DNA from: Novosphingobium resinovorum
GTDB taxonomy: Bacteria; Pseudomonadota; Alphaproteobacteria; Sphingomonadales; Sphingomonadaceae
Direction: 5' to 3'
Assembly (NCBI RefSeq): GCF_001742225.1
Contig: NZ_CP017075.1
Span: 1,736,001-1,800,000, forward strand
Length of the DNA: 64,000 nucleotides
Each line of letters begins with the position of its first letter. Within the stretch, counting starts at the first letter, position 1. Below are positions 43,969 through 52,501 of this stretch, one piece after another. The notes beneath the pieces are model-generated. The model made no database searches. It was given only the letters and a program-made list of their open reading frames with translations, and was not told where the DNA came from. Both the position numbers and the translations under genes were made by a program.

Positions 43969-44934
43969 TCAGCCCCTAGCGGGGGCACGGCGATCGAGAA
44001 AGTCCCTGATGGCATCGAGCGCACGAGTGCGCACCGGATCGACTTCGCGCAGGATTTCGTGGCGGCACTCGGACCCGAAGGCGACGAGTTCGCCATGCGG
44101 CAAGCGCCCGGCGGCACGGCGGATCGCGCGCCAGGAGACGAGGCCGTCGATACTGGTGCCCAGCAGCAGCACCGGCACCTCGACCGCCTCCAGCACGCCG
44201 GGCCGCTCCAGCGAGCGGATCGAGGCGAGCGCGCGCTCGATCCAGCCCCAGCTGGCCGCGCCCATGCCGATGACCGGGCGCTTGCGGCGCCACCAGTCCT
44301 CGTCGTCGTAGCGGCTCTCGTCGTGAGTGAGCAGCAGGCTGCGGGCCTTGGGTTGGGCGCCGGGCTTCTCGCCGCCTTTCCATGCCGGGCGGCGCGGATC
44401 GCCGAGCCGCACGATGCCCCGTGCGACCCGGTGCAGCACGCCTGCCGGAATCCACGTCGGATGAATGCCCAGCATCGGTGCGGAGAGCACCAGCGCGTCG
44501 GGCCGCACGACGCCTTCGGCCACCGCGCGCAGCACGATCTGCCCGCCCATCGAATGCGCAATGGCAATGTGCGGTCCCGGCGTCGAGGCGGCCCAGTCGG
44601 CATAGAGCGCGGCGTAATCCTTCACCCAGAGCGCGAAGTCGGGCACGTGGCCCGTTGCCGCATCGCGGCCGAGGCGGCCCGAACCCGCCTGGCCGCGCCA
44701 GTCGGCCGAAGTAACGTTCCAGCCCTCGCGGTGCCAGCCGTCGAGGGTTTCCAGCCATTTCTCGTAAGCGTCGCCGCGCCCGGGCATGAACAGGATCGAG
44801 CCGCGCCCGCCGCCCTGCCAGTCGATCCGGCGCAGCAGGTGGCCATCGGGCAAGGCCCAGCGCGATTCGCGGGCTTCGGCGGGAATCGCCCGGCGCGCGG
44901 GGGACTTGACGAGACTTTCGACGGCGGAGGTCAC
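43969..44934 (-). CDS. alpha/beta hydrolase, monoacylglycerol lipase/lysophospholipase-like
   Basis: 321 aa. Serine hydrolase (S33/Hydrolase_4 type) with the nucleophile elbow IAHSMGGQ (S128), oxyanion loop FMPGRGDAYEKW, a lid region with GIHPTWIPAGV and a catalytic Asp/His pair likely in LGTSIDGLVS and ECRHEILREVD. No signal peptide. Such enzymes usually cleave lysophospholipids or monoglycerides (PldB-like). It is the first gene of a two-gene minus unit with the DauA-like gene, and its start is 97 bp from the divergent cpaA start. There is no clear link between hydrolase and pilus. Confidence 0.86.
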   Translation of the reverse strand: MTSAVESLVKSPARRAIPAEARESRWALPDGHLLRRIDWQGGGRGSILFMPGRGDAYEKWLETLDGWHREGWNVTSADWRGQAGSGRLGRDAATGHVPDFALWVKDYAALYADWAASTPGPHIAIAHSMGGQIVLRAVAEGVVRPDALVLSAPMLGIHPTWIPAGVLHRVARGIVRLGDPRRPAWKGGEKPGAQPKARSLLLTHDESRYDDEDWWRRKRPVIGMGAASWGWIERALASIRSLERPGVLEAVEVPVLLLGTSIDGLVSWRAIRRAAGRLPHGELVAFGSECRHEILREVDPVRTRALDAIRDFLDRRAPARG

Positions 44935-45031
44935 TATGATGGAAAGCCCCGGTTCGTGATCGATGTGTCGTGGTTACTATTTGGTAGCGGTTGCCGAGGT
45001 AGAGCGCTCTCGATCCGATAGGATGAAAAGC

Positions 45032-45742
45032 ATGACGGGCGCTGTATTTTCCTACGCACTGCTGGCCGCATTGGCAACGGCGCTGCTCGTCGCGGCGTTC
45101 ACCGACTTGCGCGCGCGGCACATCGACAACTGGCTCAACCTGGGCATCGCGGTCGCCGCGCCGCTGTGGTGGCTGGCGATAGGGCTCGGCCCTTTCGACA
45201 TCGGCGTGCAGATCGGGCTGGCGGCGGCGACGTTCGCGGTGGCCTGCGTGCTTTTCGCCATCGGCCAGATGGGCGGCGGCGACGTCAAGCTGCTGACCGC
45301 GCTGGCGCTGTGGTTCTCGCCTGCCGCGTTCCTGCAACTGGTCGTGCTGATGGCGGTGCTGGGCGGCGGCGCCTCGCTGGCAATGGCCGCATTCAACATG
45401 CAACCGGGGCGCAAGGAGATGGTGCGCGACGCCCTCGCCGGGCTCGTCGCCTTCGCCTGGGTGTGGTGCGCGGGCGCCATCGTCTTCGCCATCGCGACGC
45501 ATCGCCCGGTGGTGGAGCCCGCAACCATGGAGGCCGTCGCCGGGGTCTTGCCGGGCCTCTGGGCGATCCCCCTCGCCGCGATCGTGGTGCTGGGCCTGTT
45601 CCTCTTCGGGATGCGCCACATCATGCGCCGCCAGAAGTCGCGAATCGAGGTGCCCTACGGCATCGCCATCGCCGCCGCATCGCTGTGGGTGATGGGTTCG
45701 CAGACGCTCAGCGCCGCGCATTCCGCCGGAATCGCAGGCTGA
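45032..45742 (+). CDS. cpaA: prepilin peptidase CpaA/TadV (A24 family)
   Basis: 236 aa with about six membrane helices. Aspartyl protease residues of the A24 family: D25 in FTDLRARHIDNWLN and D84 in GQMGGGDVKLLTA, the second in the conserved GxGD-like context. It cleaves prepilin leaders of Flp-type pilins and methylates or processes TadE/F-like pseudopilins. The ATG at 45032 is preceded by AGGA with 8-nt spacing; an ATG 9 bp earlier is less well placed. The C-terminal extension (about 160-236) is longer than usual. First gene of the Tad/Cpa cluster. Confidence 0.92.
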   Translation: MTGAVFSYALLAALATALLVAAFTDLRARHIDNWLNLGIAVAAPLWWLAIGLGPFDIGVQIGLAAATFAVACVLFAIGQMGGGDVKLLTALALWFSPAAFLQLVVLMAVLGGGASLAMAAFNMQPGRKEMVRDALAGLVAFAWVWCAGAIVFAIATHRPVVEPATMEAVAGVLPGLWAIPLAAIVVLGLFLFGMRHIMRRQKSRIEVPYGIAIAAASLWVMGSQTLSAAHSAGIAG

Positions 45743-45844
45743 AGCTAACGCGGTTTACGCAAGCAACGGGGTGAACCCGTTCTTAACCAATTTACCTCAT
45801 AAGTCCGAACAGTTCGGGGATTTTGCTAAGGGGCTTTCCAAGCC

Positions 45845-46852
45845 ATGGACAGGAAGAAAGTGGTGCTGCTCGCGGTTGCGCTGCTCGTCGCAGCCTTCAC
45901 CGCATTTGCTGCGAGGACGATGTTCGCAGGCGGGGGCGCGCCGCAGGCCGGAGCCGTTCCGGCCGCCGACCAGAATGGCCCCAAAGTGCTGGTCGCCCAG
46001 CGCGCGCTGCCGGTGGGCACGATCATCACCGCCGATTCGGTCTCGTTCCAGAGCTGGCCGGACAACCTCGTCCAGGACGCCTATTACGTCGATGGCAAGG
46101 CCGACATGACCAAGCTGCTCGGCACCGTCGTGCGCTTTCCGATCACCGCCGGCCAGCCGCTGACGCAAGGAGCGCTCGTCGCGCCGGGCGACCGCGGGTT
46201 CCTAGCCGCCGCGCTCGGACCGGGCATGCGCGCCGTCACCATCTCGGTCTCGGCCGACACCGGCGTCGGCGGCTTCGTCTTCCCGGGCGACCGCATCGAC
46301 CTCGTCCTCACGCAGGACGTGAAGGGCGAAGGCGACTCGCTGCGTACCGCCGAGACGATCCTGCGTAACCTGCGCGTCCTCGCGACGGACCAGGCGACCG
46401 CTAGCACGGTGGAGGACGGCAAGACGGTCGTGCAGGGCTTCCGCACCGTCACCCTCGAAGTGACCCCGCGCATCGCCGAGAAGGTTGCCGTCGCGCAGAC
46501 CATAGGCACGCTCAGCCTGTCGCTGCGCGCGATCGCCGATAACCAGGGCGAATTCGACCGTATTCTCGCCAGCGGCGACGTCAAGCTGCCCGAGGGTGCG
46601 ACCCGCGAGCAGGAAGAGAAGTTCATGAGCCAGGCCATGAACCGCCCGATGGACGGCGCCACCACCTACGTCACCGGCGCCGACGTCTCGCGCTTCCAGC
46701 GTTCCAGCCGCCCGGCACAGGGCGGCGGCGCTCCGGCCCCCGCTCCCGCCGTCGGCGCCGCTCCGCAGGTTGCCGCAGCGCCGGTCCATGTCGGCCCCGT
46801 GGTCCGCGTGACCCGCGGCAAGGACACCACCGTCGAGCCGGTGGGCAAGTAA
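45845..46852 (+). CDS. cpaB: Flp pilus assembly protein CpaB/RcpC
   Basis: 335 aa. An N-terminal signal-anchor helix (about 5-25), a SAF domain (about 47-112, VLVAQRALPVGTIITADSVSFQSWP quoted in part) and the RcpC/CpaB core with ISVSADTGVGGFVFPGDRIDLVLTQ (about 140-165) and VTLEVTPRIAEKVAVAQTIGTLSLSLR. CpaB is periplasmic or inner-membrane bound and stabilises the secretin. A Pro/Ala-rich tail (about 290-335) is variable. The 102-bp gap before it (45743-45844) includes TTAACC-type sequence that could be a CtrA half site, weakly supported. Stop TAA is followed by cpaC 47 bp later. Confidence 0.92.
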   Translation: MDRKKVVLLAVALLVAAFTAFAARTMFAGGGAPQAGAVPAADQNGPKVLVAQRALPVGTIITADSVSFQSWPDNLVQDAYYVDGKADMTKLLGTVVRFPITAGQPLTQGALVAPGDRGFLAAALGPGMRAVTISVSADTGVGGFVFPGDRIDLVLTQDVKGEGDSLRTAETILRNLRVLATDQATASTVEDGKTVVQGFRTVTLEVTPRIAEKVAVAQTIGTLSLSLRAIADNQGEFDRILASGDVKLPEGATREQEEKFMSQAMNRPMDGATTYVTGADVSRFQRSSRPAQGGGAPAPAPAVGAAPQVAAAPVHVGPVVRVTRGKDTTVEPVGK

Positions 46853-46899
46853 CGATGACCGCGTCCACGCACCGTCCGTCACCCTTTGAGGGCAATTCG

Positions 46900-48423
46900 A
46901 TGAAGCAGCGTCTTCTCAAGTCCGCACTGATCGCCGCCACCATGCTGGCCCCCATGACCGCCGCCCCGGCGCAGGCGCAGACGGCCTCGGTCGTCCACCC
47001 CGCGCAGGACGTCAGCCTGTCGATCGGCAGCGGCCAGCTCGTCAACGTTCCCGGTTCGATGGCCGACGTCTTCGTCGCCAACGATGCGGTCGCGGACGTG
47101 CAGGTCAAGTCGTCGAAGCAGTTCTACGTGTTCGGCAAGGCCGGCGGCACCACCACGGTCTACGCCAGCAATGCGGCGGGCGCGGTGGTGTGGTCGGGCA
47201 CGGTGCGCGTGGGATCGAACCTCGACAGCGTCGATTCGATGCTGCGCCTCGCGATACCGGACGCCAACATCGGCGTCTCGACGATGGGCTCCAGCACCTT
47301 CCTGCTGACCGGCACGATCAAGAACCCCGAAGACGCCGCCGAGGCCGAACGCCTCGTCACGGCTTACGCGGGCAAGGAAGCCAACGTCATCAGCCGCCTG
47401 CGCATCGCCACGCCGCTGCAGGTCAACCTGCAGGTGCGCATCGCTGAAGTCAGCCGCTCGCTGGTAAAAAGCCTCGGTGTCCGCCTTGCTACGGTCGACC
47501 AGACCAATGGCTTCAAGATCGGCGTGGGTCAGGGCAATGCCGTCAGCGAGCAGTACGTTCCCGGCGGACCACTCGGCGTCGGCAATCTGACTCCGCCGAG
47601 CAATGGCTCGGCAATTGCCGGGCTCGCCACCGGCACTACCCTCGGCCTCACCGGCAAGCTGCTGGGGGTCAACATCCTCGGCGCGCTCGACGCGGGCGAG
47701 ACGGTCGGCCTCGTCAGCACGCTGGCGCAGCCCAATCTTACCACCCTCTCGGGCGAGACGGCGGACTTCCTGGCCGGCGGCGAGTTCCCGATTCCCCTGA
47801 GCCAGGGCCTCGGCGCGACCTCGATCGAGTACAAGAAGTACGGTGTCAGCCTCAGCTACACGCCCACGGTGCTGGCCAACGGCCGTATCTCGATGCGCGT
47901 GCGGCCGGAAGTCTCGGAACTTTCGAGCGAAGGCGCGGTGACGCTCAACGGCTATTCGATCCCGGCCCTCACCGTGCGCCGCACCGAAACCACGGTGGAA
48001 CTCGGCTCGGGCCAGAGCTTCATGATCGCCGGACTGCTGAGCAACAATACCGCCAACTCCATCCAGAAGATGCCGGGCGCAGGCGACCTGCCGATCCTGG
48101 GCTCGCTGTTCCGTTCGACCGGGTACAAGCGCGGCGAGACCGAACTGGTCATCATCGTCACCCCCTATCTGGTGAACCCGATGAATTCGGCCTCGCAGAT
48201 CGCGCTGCCGACCGACGGCTTCAAGTCGCCCAACGAACTGCAGCGCATCCTGGGCAACATGGATAGCGACGGCGCCAGCGGCGAAAAGCGTCCGGAAGCG
48301 ACGAAGACTCCGTCTGGAGCCACGGGTCCGGGCATCGGCGCGGCTACCCCTGTCCCGTCGAAGGACAAAAAGACCAAGCGCACCGCCGCCGACGACTCCG
48401 CCAAGCCCGGCTTCAGCTTCTAA
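46900..48423 (+). CDS. cpaC: Tad outer-membrane secretin CpaC/RcpA
   Basis: 507 aa. Signal peptide (about 1-27, AQAQ), N-terminal pilus-assembly domain with LVNVPGSMADVFVANDAVADVQVKS and FYVFGKAGGTTTVYAS, a BON-like segment and the secretin domain with VGLVSTLAQPNLTTLSGETADFLAGGEFPIP, VELGSGQSFMIAGLLSNN and LPILGSLFRST..ETELVIIVTPYLV. It forms the multimeric outer-membrane gate through which the Flp pilus leaves. The ATG at 46900 has TGAGGG upstream (46887-46892); an ATG 45 bp earlier is in frame. A Lys-rich tail (about 475-507) is unusual but not unknown. Confidence 0.94.
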   Translation: MKQRLLKSALIAATMLAPMTAAPAQAQTASVVHPAQDVSLSIGSGQLVNVPGSMADVFVANDAVADVQVKSSKQFYVFGKAGGTTTVYASNAAGAVVWSGTVRVGSNLDSVDSMLRLAIPDANIGVSTMGSSTFLLTGTIKNPEDAAEAERLVTAYAGKEANVISRLRIATPLQVNLQVRIAEVSRSLVKSLGVRLATVDQTNGFKIGVGQGNAVSEQYVPGGPLGVGNLTPPSNGSAIAGLATGTTLGLTGKLLGVNILGALDAGETVGLVSTLAQPNLTTLSGETADFLAGGEFPIPLSQGLGATSIEYKKYGVSLSYTPTVLANGRISMRVRPEVSELSSEGAVTLNGYSIPALTVRRTETTVELGSGQSFMIAGLLSNNTANSIQKMPGAGDLPILGSLFRSTGYKRGETELVIIVTPYLVNPMNSASQIALPTDGFKSPNELQRILGNMDSDGASGEKRPEATKTPSGATGPGIGAATPVPSKDKKTKRTAADDSAKPGFSF

Positions 48424-48441
48424 GCGAGAAAGGGGATCACC

Positions 48442-49080
48442 ATGCGCAAAGCTACTCTCGCCCGTACCGCCATCGCCTTCGGCTTCGGCCTCTCGCTGGC
48501 CGCTTGCGGCGGCGTGCCGGACAACCGCTCGGTCTATTCGGTCCACCAGCCGGTGGTCGAAAAGTCCGACTACCGCATCGACGTGACCAGCAGCGGCGCG
48601 GGCCTCGCCTATGGCGAGCAAGGCCGCCTTGCCGGCTGGTTCGAGGCCATGGGCCTCAAGTACGGCGACCGCATCTCGGTCGACGATCCGAGCATGAGCA
48701 CCGCCACCCGCAGCGCCATCGCGGCAGTGGCGGAGCACTATGGGCTCGTCCTCGACGAAGCCACCACCCCGAGCGGCACCGTGCCCGCAGGCACCACCCG
48801 CGTCACGATCAGCCGCGCGAAGGCCTATGTCCCGGGCTGCCCGGACTGGTCGGCCAAGAGCGACTTCAACCCGGGCAACGCCACTTCGACCAACTACGGT
48901 TGCTCGGTGAACTCGAATCTCGCCGCTATGGTCGCCAATCCGGAAGACCTGATCCACGGCCAGACCGACACCGGATCGACCACGGTAATGACGTCGAACA
49001 AGGCGATCGACGCCTATCGCGCCGCCGCGCCGACCGGCAAGGGCAACTCGGTCTCCGCGACCGGCAGCAAGGGCAACTGA
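48442..49080 (+). CDS. cpaD: CpaD family pilus assembly lipoprotein
   Basis: 212 aa with lipobox LAAC (about Cys22). The mature protein includes VHQPVVEKSDYRIDV, GDRISVDDPSM, RAKAYVPGCPDWSAKSDFNPGN and YGCSVNSNLAAMVANPEDLIHG, the strongest CpaD signature. CpaD is an outer-membrane lipoprotein that helps the secretin insert. It ends TGATG, sharing its stop base with the cpaE start codon at 49080. All the preserved blocks are at the expected spacing, so it looks functional. Confidence 0.93.
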   Translation: MRKATLARTAIAFGFGLSLAACGGVPDNRSVYSVHQPVVEKSDYRIDVTSSGAGLAYGEQGRLAGWFEAMGLKYGDRISVDDPSMSTATRSAIAAVAEHYGLVLDEATTPSGTVPAGTTRVTISRAKAYVPGCPDWSAKSDFNPGNATSTNYGCSVNSNLAAMVANPEDLIHGQTDTGSTTVMTSNKAIDAYRAAAPTGKGNSVSATGSKGN

Positions 49081-50354
49081 TGGCCATGAACGCTCCCTGG
49101 AAGACGGGCGGCCCCGGCGGCCGCGACCAGTTCGCCGCATTCCTGTGCGACGAGGCCTCGCTCGACGTATTACGCCCCATCGCCATCGAGATGGGCTGGC
49201 AGCCGGAGAAGTGCCACAAGGGCGGCCTGCGCAATGCCGTGCAGTCGCTGTCGATCTCGGCCAGCCCGAACATCCTGCTCGTCGATCTTTCGGAGAGCGG
49301 CGACCCGCTGAGCGACATCAACGCCCTCGCCGAAGTCTGCGAGCCGGGCACGGTCGTCGTCGCGGTGGGCCAGGTCAACGACGTACGCCTCTACCGCGAC
49401 CTCATCGCCAGCGGTATCCACGACTACCTGCTCAAGCCCCTGCAGTCCGCCGCCGTGCGCGACGCACTGGCCCAGGCGCAGTCGGTATTCTCGACCCCGC
49501 GCACGCATGACGTCGCGGCGGGCAAGCGGCATATCTCGACCGCCGTGATCGGCACGCGCGGGGGTGTCGGCGCATCGACGCTGGCGACGTCGCTGGCGTG
49601 GCTGTTCAGCACCGACCACAAGCTGCCGACCGCGCTGCTCGACCTCGACATCCACTTCGGCACCGGCGCGCTTTGCCTCGATCTGGAGCCGGGCCGCGGC
49701 CTGACCGACGCGATCGAGAACCCCAGCCGCATCGACGGCCTGTTCATCGAGCGCGCGATGATCCGCGCGAACGACAACCTCGCGATCCTCTCGGCCGAAG
49801 CGCCGATCAACGCACCGCTGCTGACCGACGGCTCCGCCTTCGTACAGCTCGAGGAGGAACTCCGCGCCGCGTTCGAGATGACCGTGGTGGACATGCCGCG
49901 CAACATGCTGATCAACTTCCCCCAGCTCGTCGCCGACCTCGGCGTCGCGGTGCTGGTGACGGAGATGACACTGGCCTCGGCGCGCGACACCATCCGCCTG
50001 CTCTCGTGGTTCAAGGCCAATGCGCCGCAGACCCGCGTGATCATCGTCGCCAACAAAGTGCAGACGGCGATGGCAGAGATCAGCAAGGCCGACTTCGAAG
50101 CCTCGATCGAGACCAGGATCGACGTCTCGATCCCCTATGACCTCAAGGCCGCATCGATGGCCGCAAAGCTGGGTCAGACCTTCGCCGACGCCAACCGTGC
50201 CACCAAGGCCGGCGCCGTGCTGCGCGACCTTGCCCGCGACATCGCCGATATCGCCGAGGACGACGGCGCCGCCGCCAAGCCCTCGCTGCTCGGGAAGTTC
50301 GACCTCAAGGCGATGATGCCCAAGGCGAAGAAGAAGGCTCCCGCGTCCTCGTAA
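49080..50354 (+). CDS. cpaE: CpaE/TadZ pilus-localising MinD-like ATPase
   Basis: 424 aa. N-terminal receiver-like domain (about 15-135, ILLVDLSESGDPLSDI and YLLKPL), then a MinD/ParA-like ATPase with the deviant Walker A GTRGGVGAST (158-167; a P-loop of the TadZ class lacking the usual second Lys) and LLDLDIHFGTGALCLDLE. The C-terminus has a Lys-rich tail (KAKKKAPASS). CpaE/TadZ marks a pole and recruits the motor. It is followed by tadB after 28 bp with no CpaF gene in between. Start at 49080 is overlapped with the cpaD stop, and an ATG six bases later (49086) is also possible. Confidence 0.93.
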   Translation: MAMNAPWKTGGPGGRDQFAAFLCDEASLDVLRPIAIEMGWQPEKCHKGGLRNAVQSLSISASPNILLVDLSESGDPLSDINALAEVCEPGTVVVAVGQVNDVRLYRDLIASGIHDYLLKPLQSAAVRDALAQAQSVFSTPRTHDVAAGKRHISTAVIGTRGGVGASTLATSLAWLFSTDHKLPTALLDLDIHFGTGALCLDLEPGRGLTDAIENPSRIDGLFIERAMIRANDNLAILSAEAPINAPLLTDGSAFVQLEEELRAAFEMTVVDMPRNMLINFPQLVADLGVAVLVTEMTLASARDTIRLLSWFKANAPQTRVIIVANKVQTAMAEISKADFEASIETRIDVSIPYDLKAASMAAKLGQTFADANRATKAGAVLRDLARDIADIAEDDGAAAKPSLLGKFDLKAMMPKAKKKAPASS

Positions 50355-50382
50355 GGCGCATGTTCGCAAGGTTCGACAGGAT

Positions 50383-51354
50383 ATGAACTTCCTTCAGGTC
50401 ATCATGGTGACGACGGGGCTCACGGGCTTCGCGCTGCTCGTCTGGGCGCTTCTTTCGGGGCCAAACCCCAAGAAGGAATCGACCCGGCGCCTGAAGTCGG
50501 TGCGCTTCCGCCACTCGAACAACGCCAGCGACCGGCTGGAGGCGCAGATGCGCCGCGCCGTTGCCGCCCGCAAGCCGAGGATCCACCAGATCGCCGGCTC
50601 CGCCTCGCGCGCGGAGGCGCTGGCGCTGCGTCTGCACCGTTCTGGCCTGCCCTGGACCTTGCAGCAGTATCTCTACGGCTCGATCGGCCTCGGCGCGGTG
50701 ATAACGCTGCTGATCCTGATGAAGACGGGCGCGCTGTTCCTTGCCCTCGCCTTCGGCGTCTTCATCGGCGCAGGGTTGCCGCACATGGTCGTCAGCCACT
50801 TCATCAAGCGCCGCTCCAACGCCTTCACCGTCAAGTTCGCCGACGCCATCGACCTGCTCGTGCGCGGCCTGCGCTCGGGCCTGCCGGTCTCGGAGACGCT
50901 CACCATCGTCTCGCAGGAAATCCCCGGCCCCGTCGCCGAGGAATTCAAGCTGATCACCGACCGCATGAAAGTCGGCAAGACCATGGAGGATGCCCTCCAG
51001 GAAACCGCCGACCGCCTGAACATGCCCGAATTCAACTTCTTCTGCATCACCCTCGCCATCCAGCGCGAGACCGGCGGCAACCTGGCGGAGACGCTGGCGA
51101 ACCTGTCGGACGTGCTGCGCAAGCGCGCGCAGATGAAGCTCAAGATCCGTGCGATGAGTTCGGAATCCAAGGCTTCGGCCTACATCGTCGGCTCGCTGCC
51201 GTTCATCGTCTTCTTCATGATCTGGTGGATCAGCCCCCAGTACATCGGCCAGTTCTTCATCGACGAGCGCCTGATGGTCGCCGGCATCGGCGGCGCCATC
51301 TGGATGGGCATCGGTGCCTTCATCATGGCCAAGATGGTCAGCTTCGAGATCTGA
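50383..51354 (+). CDS. tadB: Tad inner-membrane platform protein TadB
   Basis: 323 aa of the T2SS-F family. An N-terminal helix (about 5-25), a cytoplasmic part with RLHRSGLPWTLQQYLYGS, two helices (about 100-140) and the characteristic FKPPDAI-like region VKFADAIDLLVRGLRSGLPVSETLTIVSQEIPGP followed by ETGGNLAETLANLSDVLRKR, then two more helices (about 265-320). With TadC it forms the platform for pilin assembly driven by the TadA/CpaF ATPase. Starts 28 bp after cpaE, ends 10 bp before tadC. All motifs are intact. Confidence 0.94.
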   Translation: MNFLQVIMVTTGLTGFALLVWALLSGPNPKKESTRRLKSVRFRHSNNASDRLEAQMRRAVAARKPRIHQIAGSASRAEALALRLHRSGLPWTLQQYLYGSIGLGAVITLLILMKTGALFLALAFGVFIGAGLPHMVVSHFIKRRSNAFTVKFADAIDLLVRGLRSGLPVSETLTIVSQEIPGPVAEEFKLITDRMKVGKTMEDALQETADRLNMPEFNFFCITLAIQRETGGNLAETLANLSDVLRKRAQMKLKIRAMSSESKASAYIVGSLPFIVFFMIWWISPQYIGQFFIDERLMVAGIGGAIWMGIGAFIMAKMVSFEI

Positions 51355-51364
51355 GGACCAGCAC

Positions 51365-52378
51365 ATGCTCGAACAACCCGCCGGTCCCACCCTCCTCGGC
51401 TTCGACGTCACTTACGTCGGGACACTGCTCACCATCGTCGCGGCCGCCGCGGTGCTCTTCGCGATCTACACCGCGATTACCATCCGCGACCCGATGCAAA
51501 AGCGCGTCAAGGCGCTGAACGCCCGGCGCGAGCATCTCAAGGCGGGCATCATCACCACCGCCCGCAAGCGCCAGAGCCTGATCCGCCGCAACGACACCAC
51601 CGACAAGATGGGTGCGTTCCTCGGCAAGGCGCGGATGCTGCAGGACAGCCAGATCAAGACCATCCAGCAGAAGCTGGCGCAGGCCGGCATCCGCAACAAG
51701 GAATGGGCCGTCGCGGTCGTCCTCGCCCGCCTCGTCGCGCCGATCGTGCTGGGCGGTTTCGCCGCGCTGGTGATTTACGGGATCGATTATTTTCCGCAGT
51801 GGTCGGACTTCAAGAAGTTCATGGCCTTCGCCGCGATGGTGTTAGCCGGATACAAAGGCCCGGACATCTACATCCAGAACCTCGTGTCCAAGCGCACCGA
51901 CGCGATCCGCAAGGGCCTGCCCGACGCGCTCGACCTGCTCGTCATCTGCGCCGAAGCGGGCCTGACCGTGGACGCCGCCTTCGAGCGCGTCTCACGCGAA
52001 CTGGGCCGCGCCTACCCGGAACTGGGCGACGAGTTCTCGATGACCTCGATCGAACTCTCGTTCCTCACCGAACGCCGCGCCGCGTTCGAGAACCTCGCCT
52101 ACCGCGTCAACCTCGACGCGGTGAAGGGCGTGGTGACGACGATGGTGCAGACCGAACGCTACGGCACCCCGCTGGCCTCTGCGCTACGCGTGCTCTCGGC
52201 CGAATTCCGCAACGAACGCATGATGCGCGCCGAGGAAAAGGCGGCGCGCCTGCCCGCGATCATGACCGTGCCGCTGATCCTGTTCATCCTGCCGACGCTG
52301 TTCGTCGTCATCCTCGGCCCGGCGGCGTGCTCGATCGGCGATGCGTTCTCGGGGACGGGTCCAGGCAAGGCGGGATAA
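51365..52378 (+). CDS. tadC: Tad inner-membrane platform protein TadC
   Basis: 337 aa of the T2SS-F family, with an N-terminal helix (about 18-38), KARMLQDSQIKTIQQKLAQAGIRNKEW, two membrane helices (about 120-165), LPDALDLLVICAEAGLTVDAAFERVSRELG, ERYGTPLASALRVLSAEFRNERMMRAEEKAARLP and a last helix (about 300-325). The pair of T2SS-F proteins is complete. The start ATG at 51365 is 10 bp after the tadB stop. After the stop, a 9-bp hairpin (52401-52422) probably ends the cluster; no tadD, tadE/F or flp follows. Confidence 0.94.
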   Translation: MLEQPAGPTLLGFDVTYVGTLLTIVAAAAVLFAIYTAITIRDPMQKRVKALNARREHLKAGIITTARKRQSLIRRNDTTDKMGAFLGKARMLQDSQIKTIQQKLAQAGIRNKEWAVAVVLARLVAPIVLGGFAALVIYGIDYFPQWSDFKKFMAFAAMVLAGYKGPDIYIQNLVSKRTDAIRKGLPDALDLLVICAEAGLTVDAAFERVSRELGRAYPELGDEFSMTSIELSFLTERRAAFENLAYRVNLDAVKGVVTTMVQTERYGTPLASALRVLSAEFRNERMMRAEEKAARLPAIMTVPLILFILPTLFVVILGPAACSIGDAFSGTGPGKAG

Positions 52379-52400
52379 AGGCCAGAAGAATAAGGGTGGA

Positions 52401-52422
52401 CGCGAGGGTCAGCACCCTCGCG
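52401..52422 (+). terminator. short hairpin after tadC
   Basis: CGCGAGGGT-CAGC-ACCCTCGCG, perfect 9-bp stem, no U-run. Likely 3' boundary of the tad operon, but weak as a classical terminator. Confidence 0.5.
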
Positions 52423-52501
52423 CTCCCGGTACTGTCGGCGCAGCGCGCGAAGTTCTCCCGCACCTCTGGTCTCTGCCGGTCGTTGCGGTTACTTGCCAGC
52501 C

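Noticed and set aside
45743..45844. CtrA binding site before cpaB (TTAACC near 45783)
   Set aside because: Only a half site is present; the second TTAAC at the right spacing is missing.
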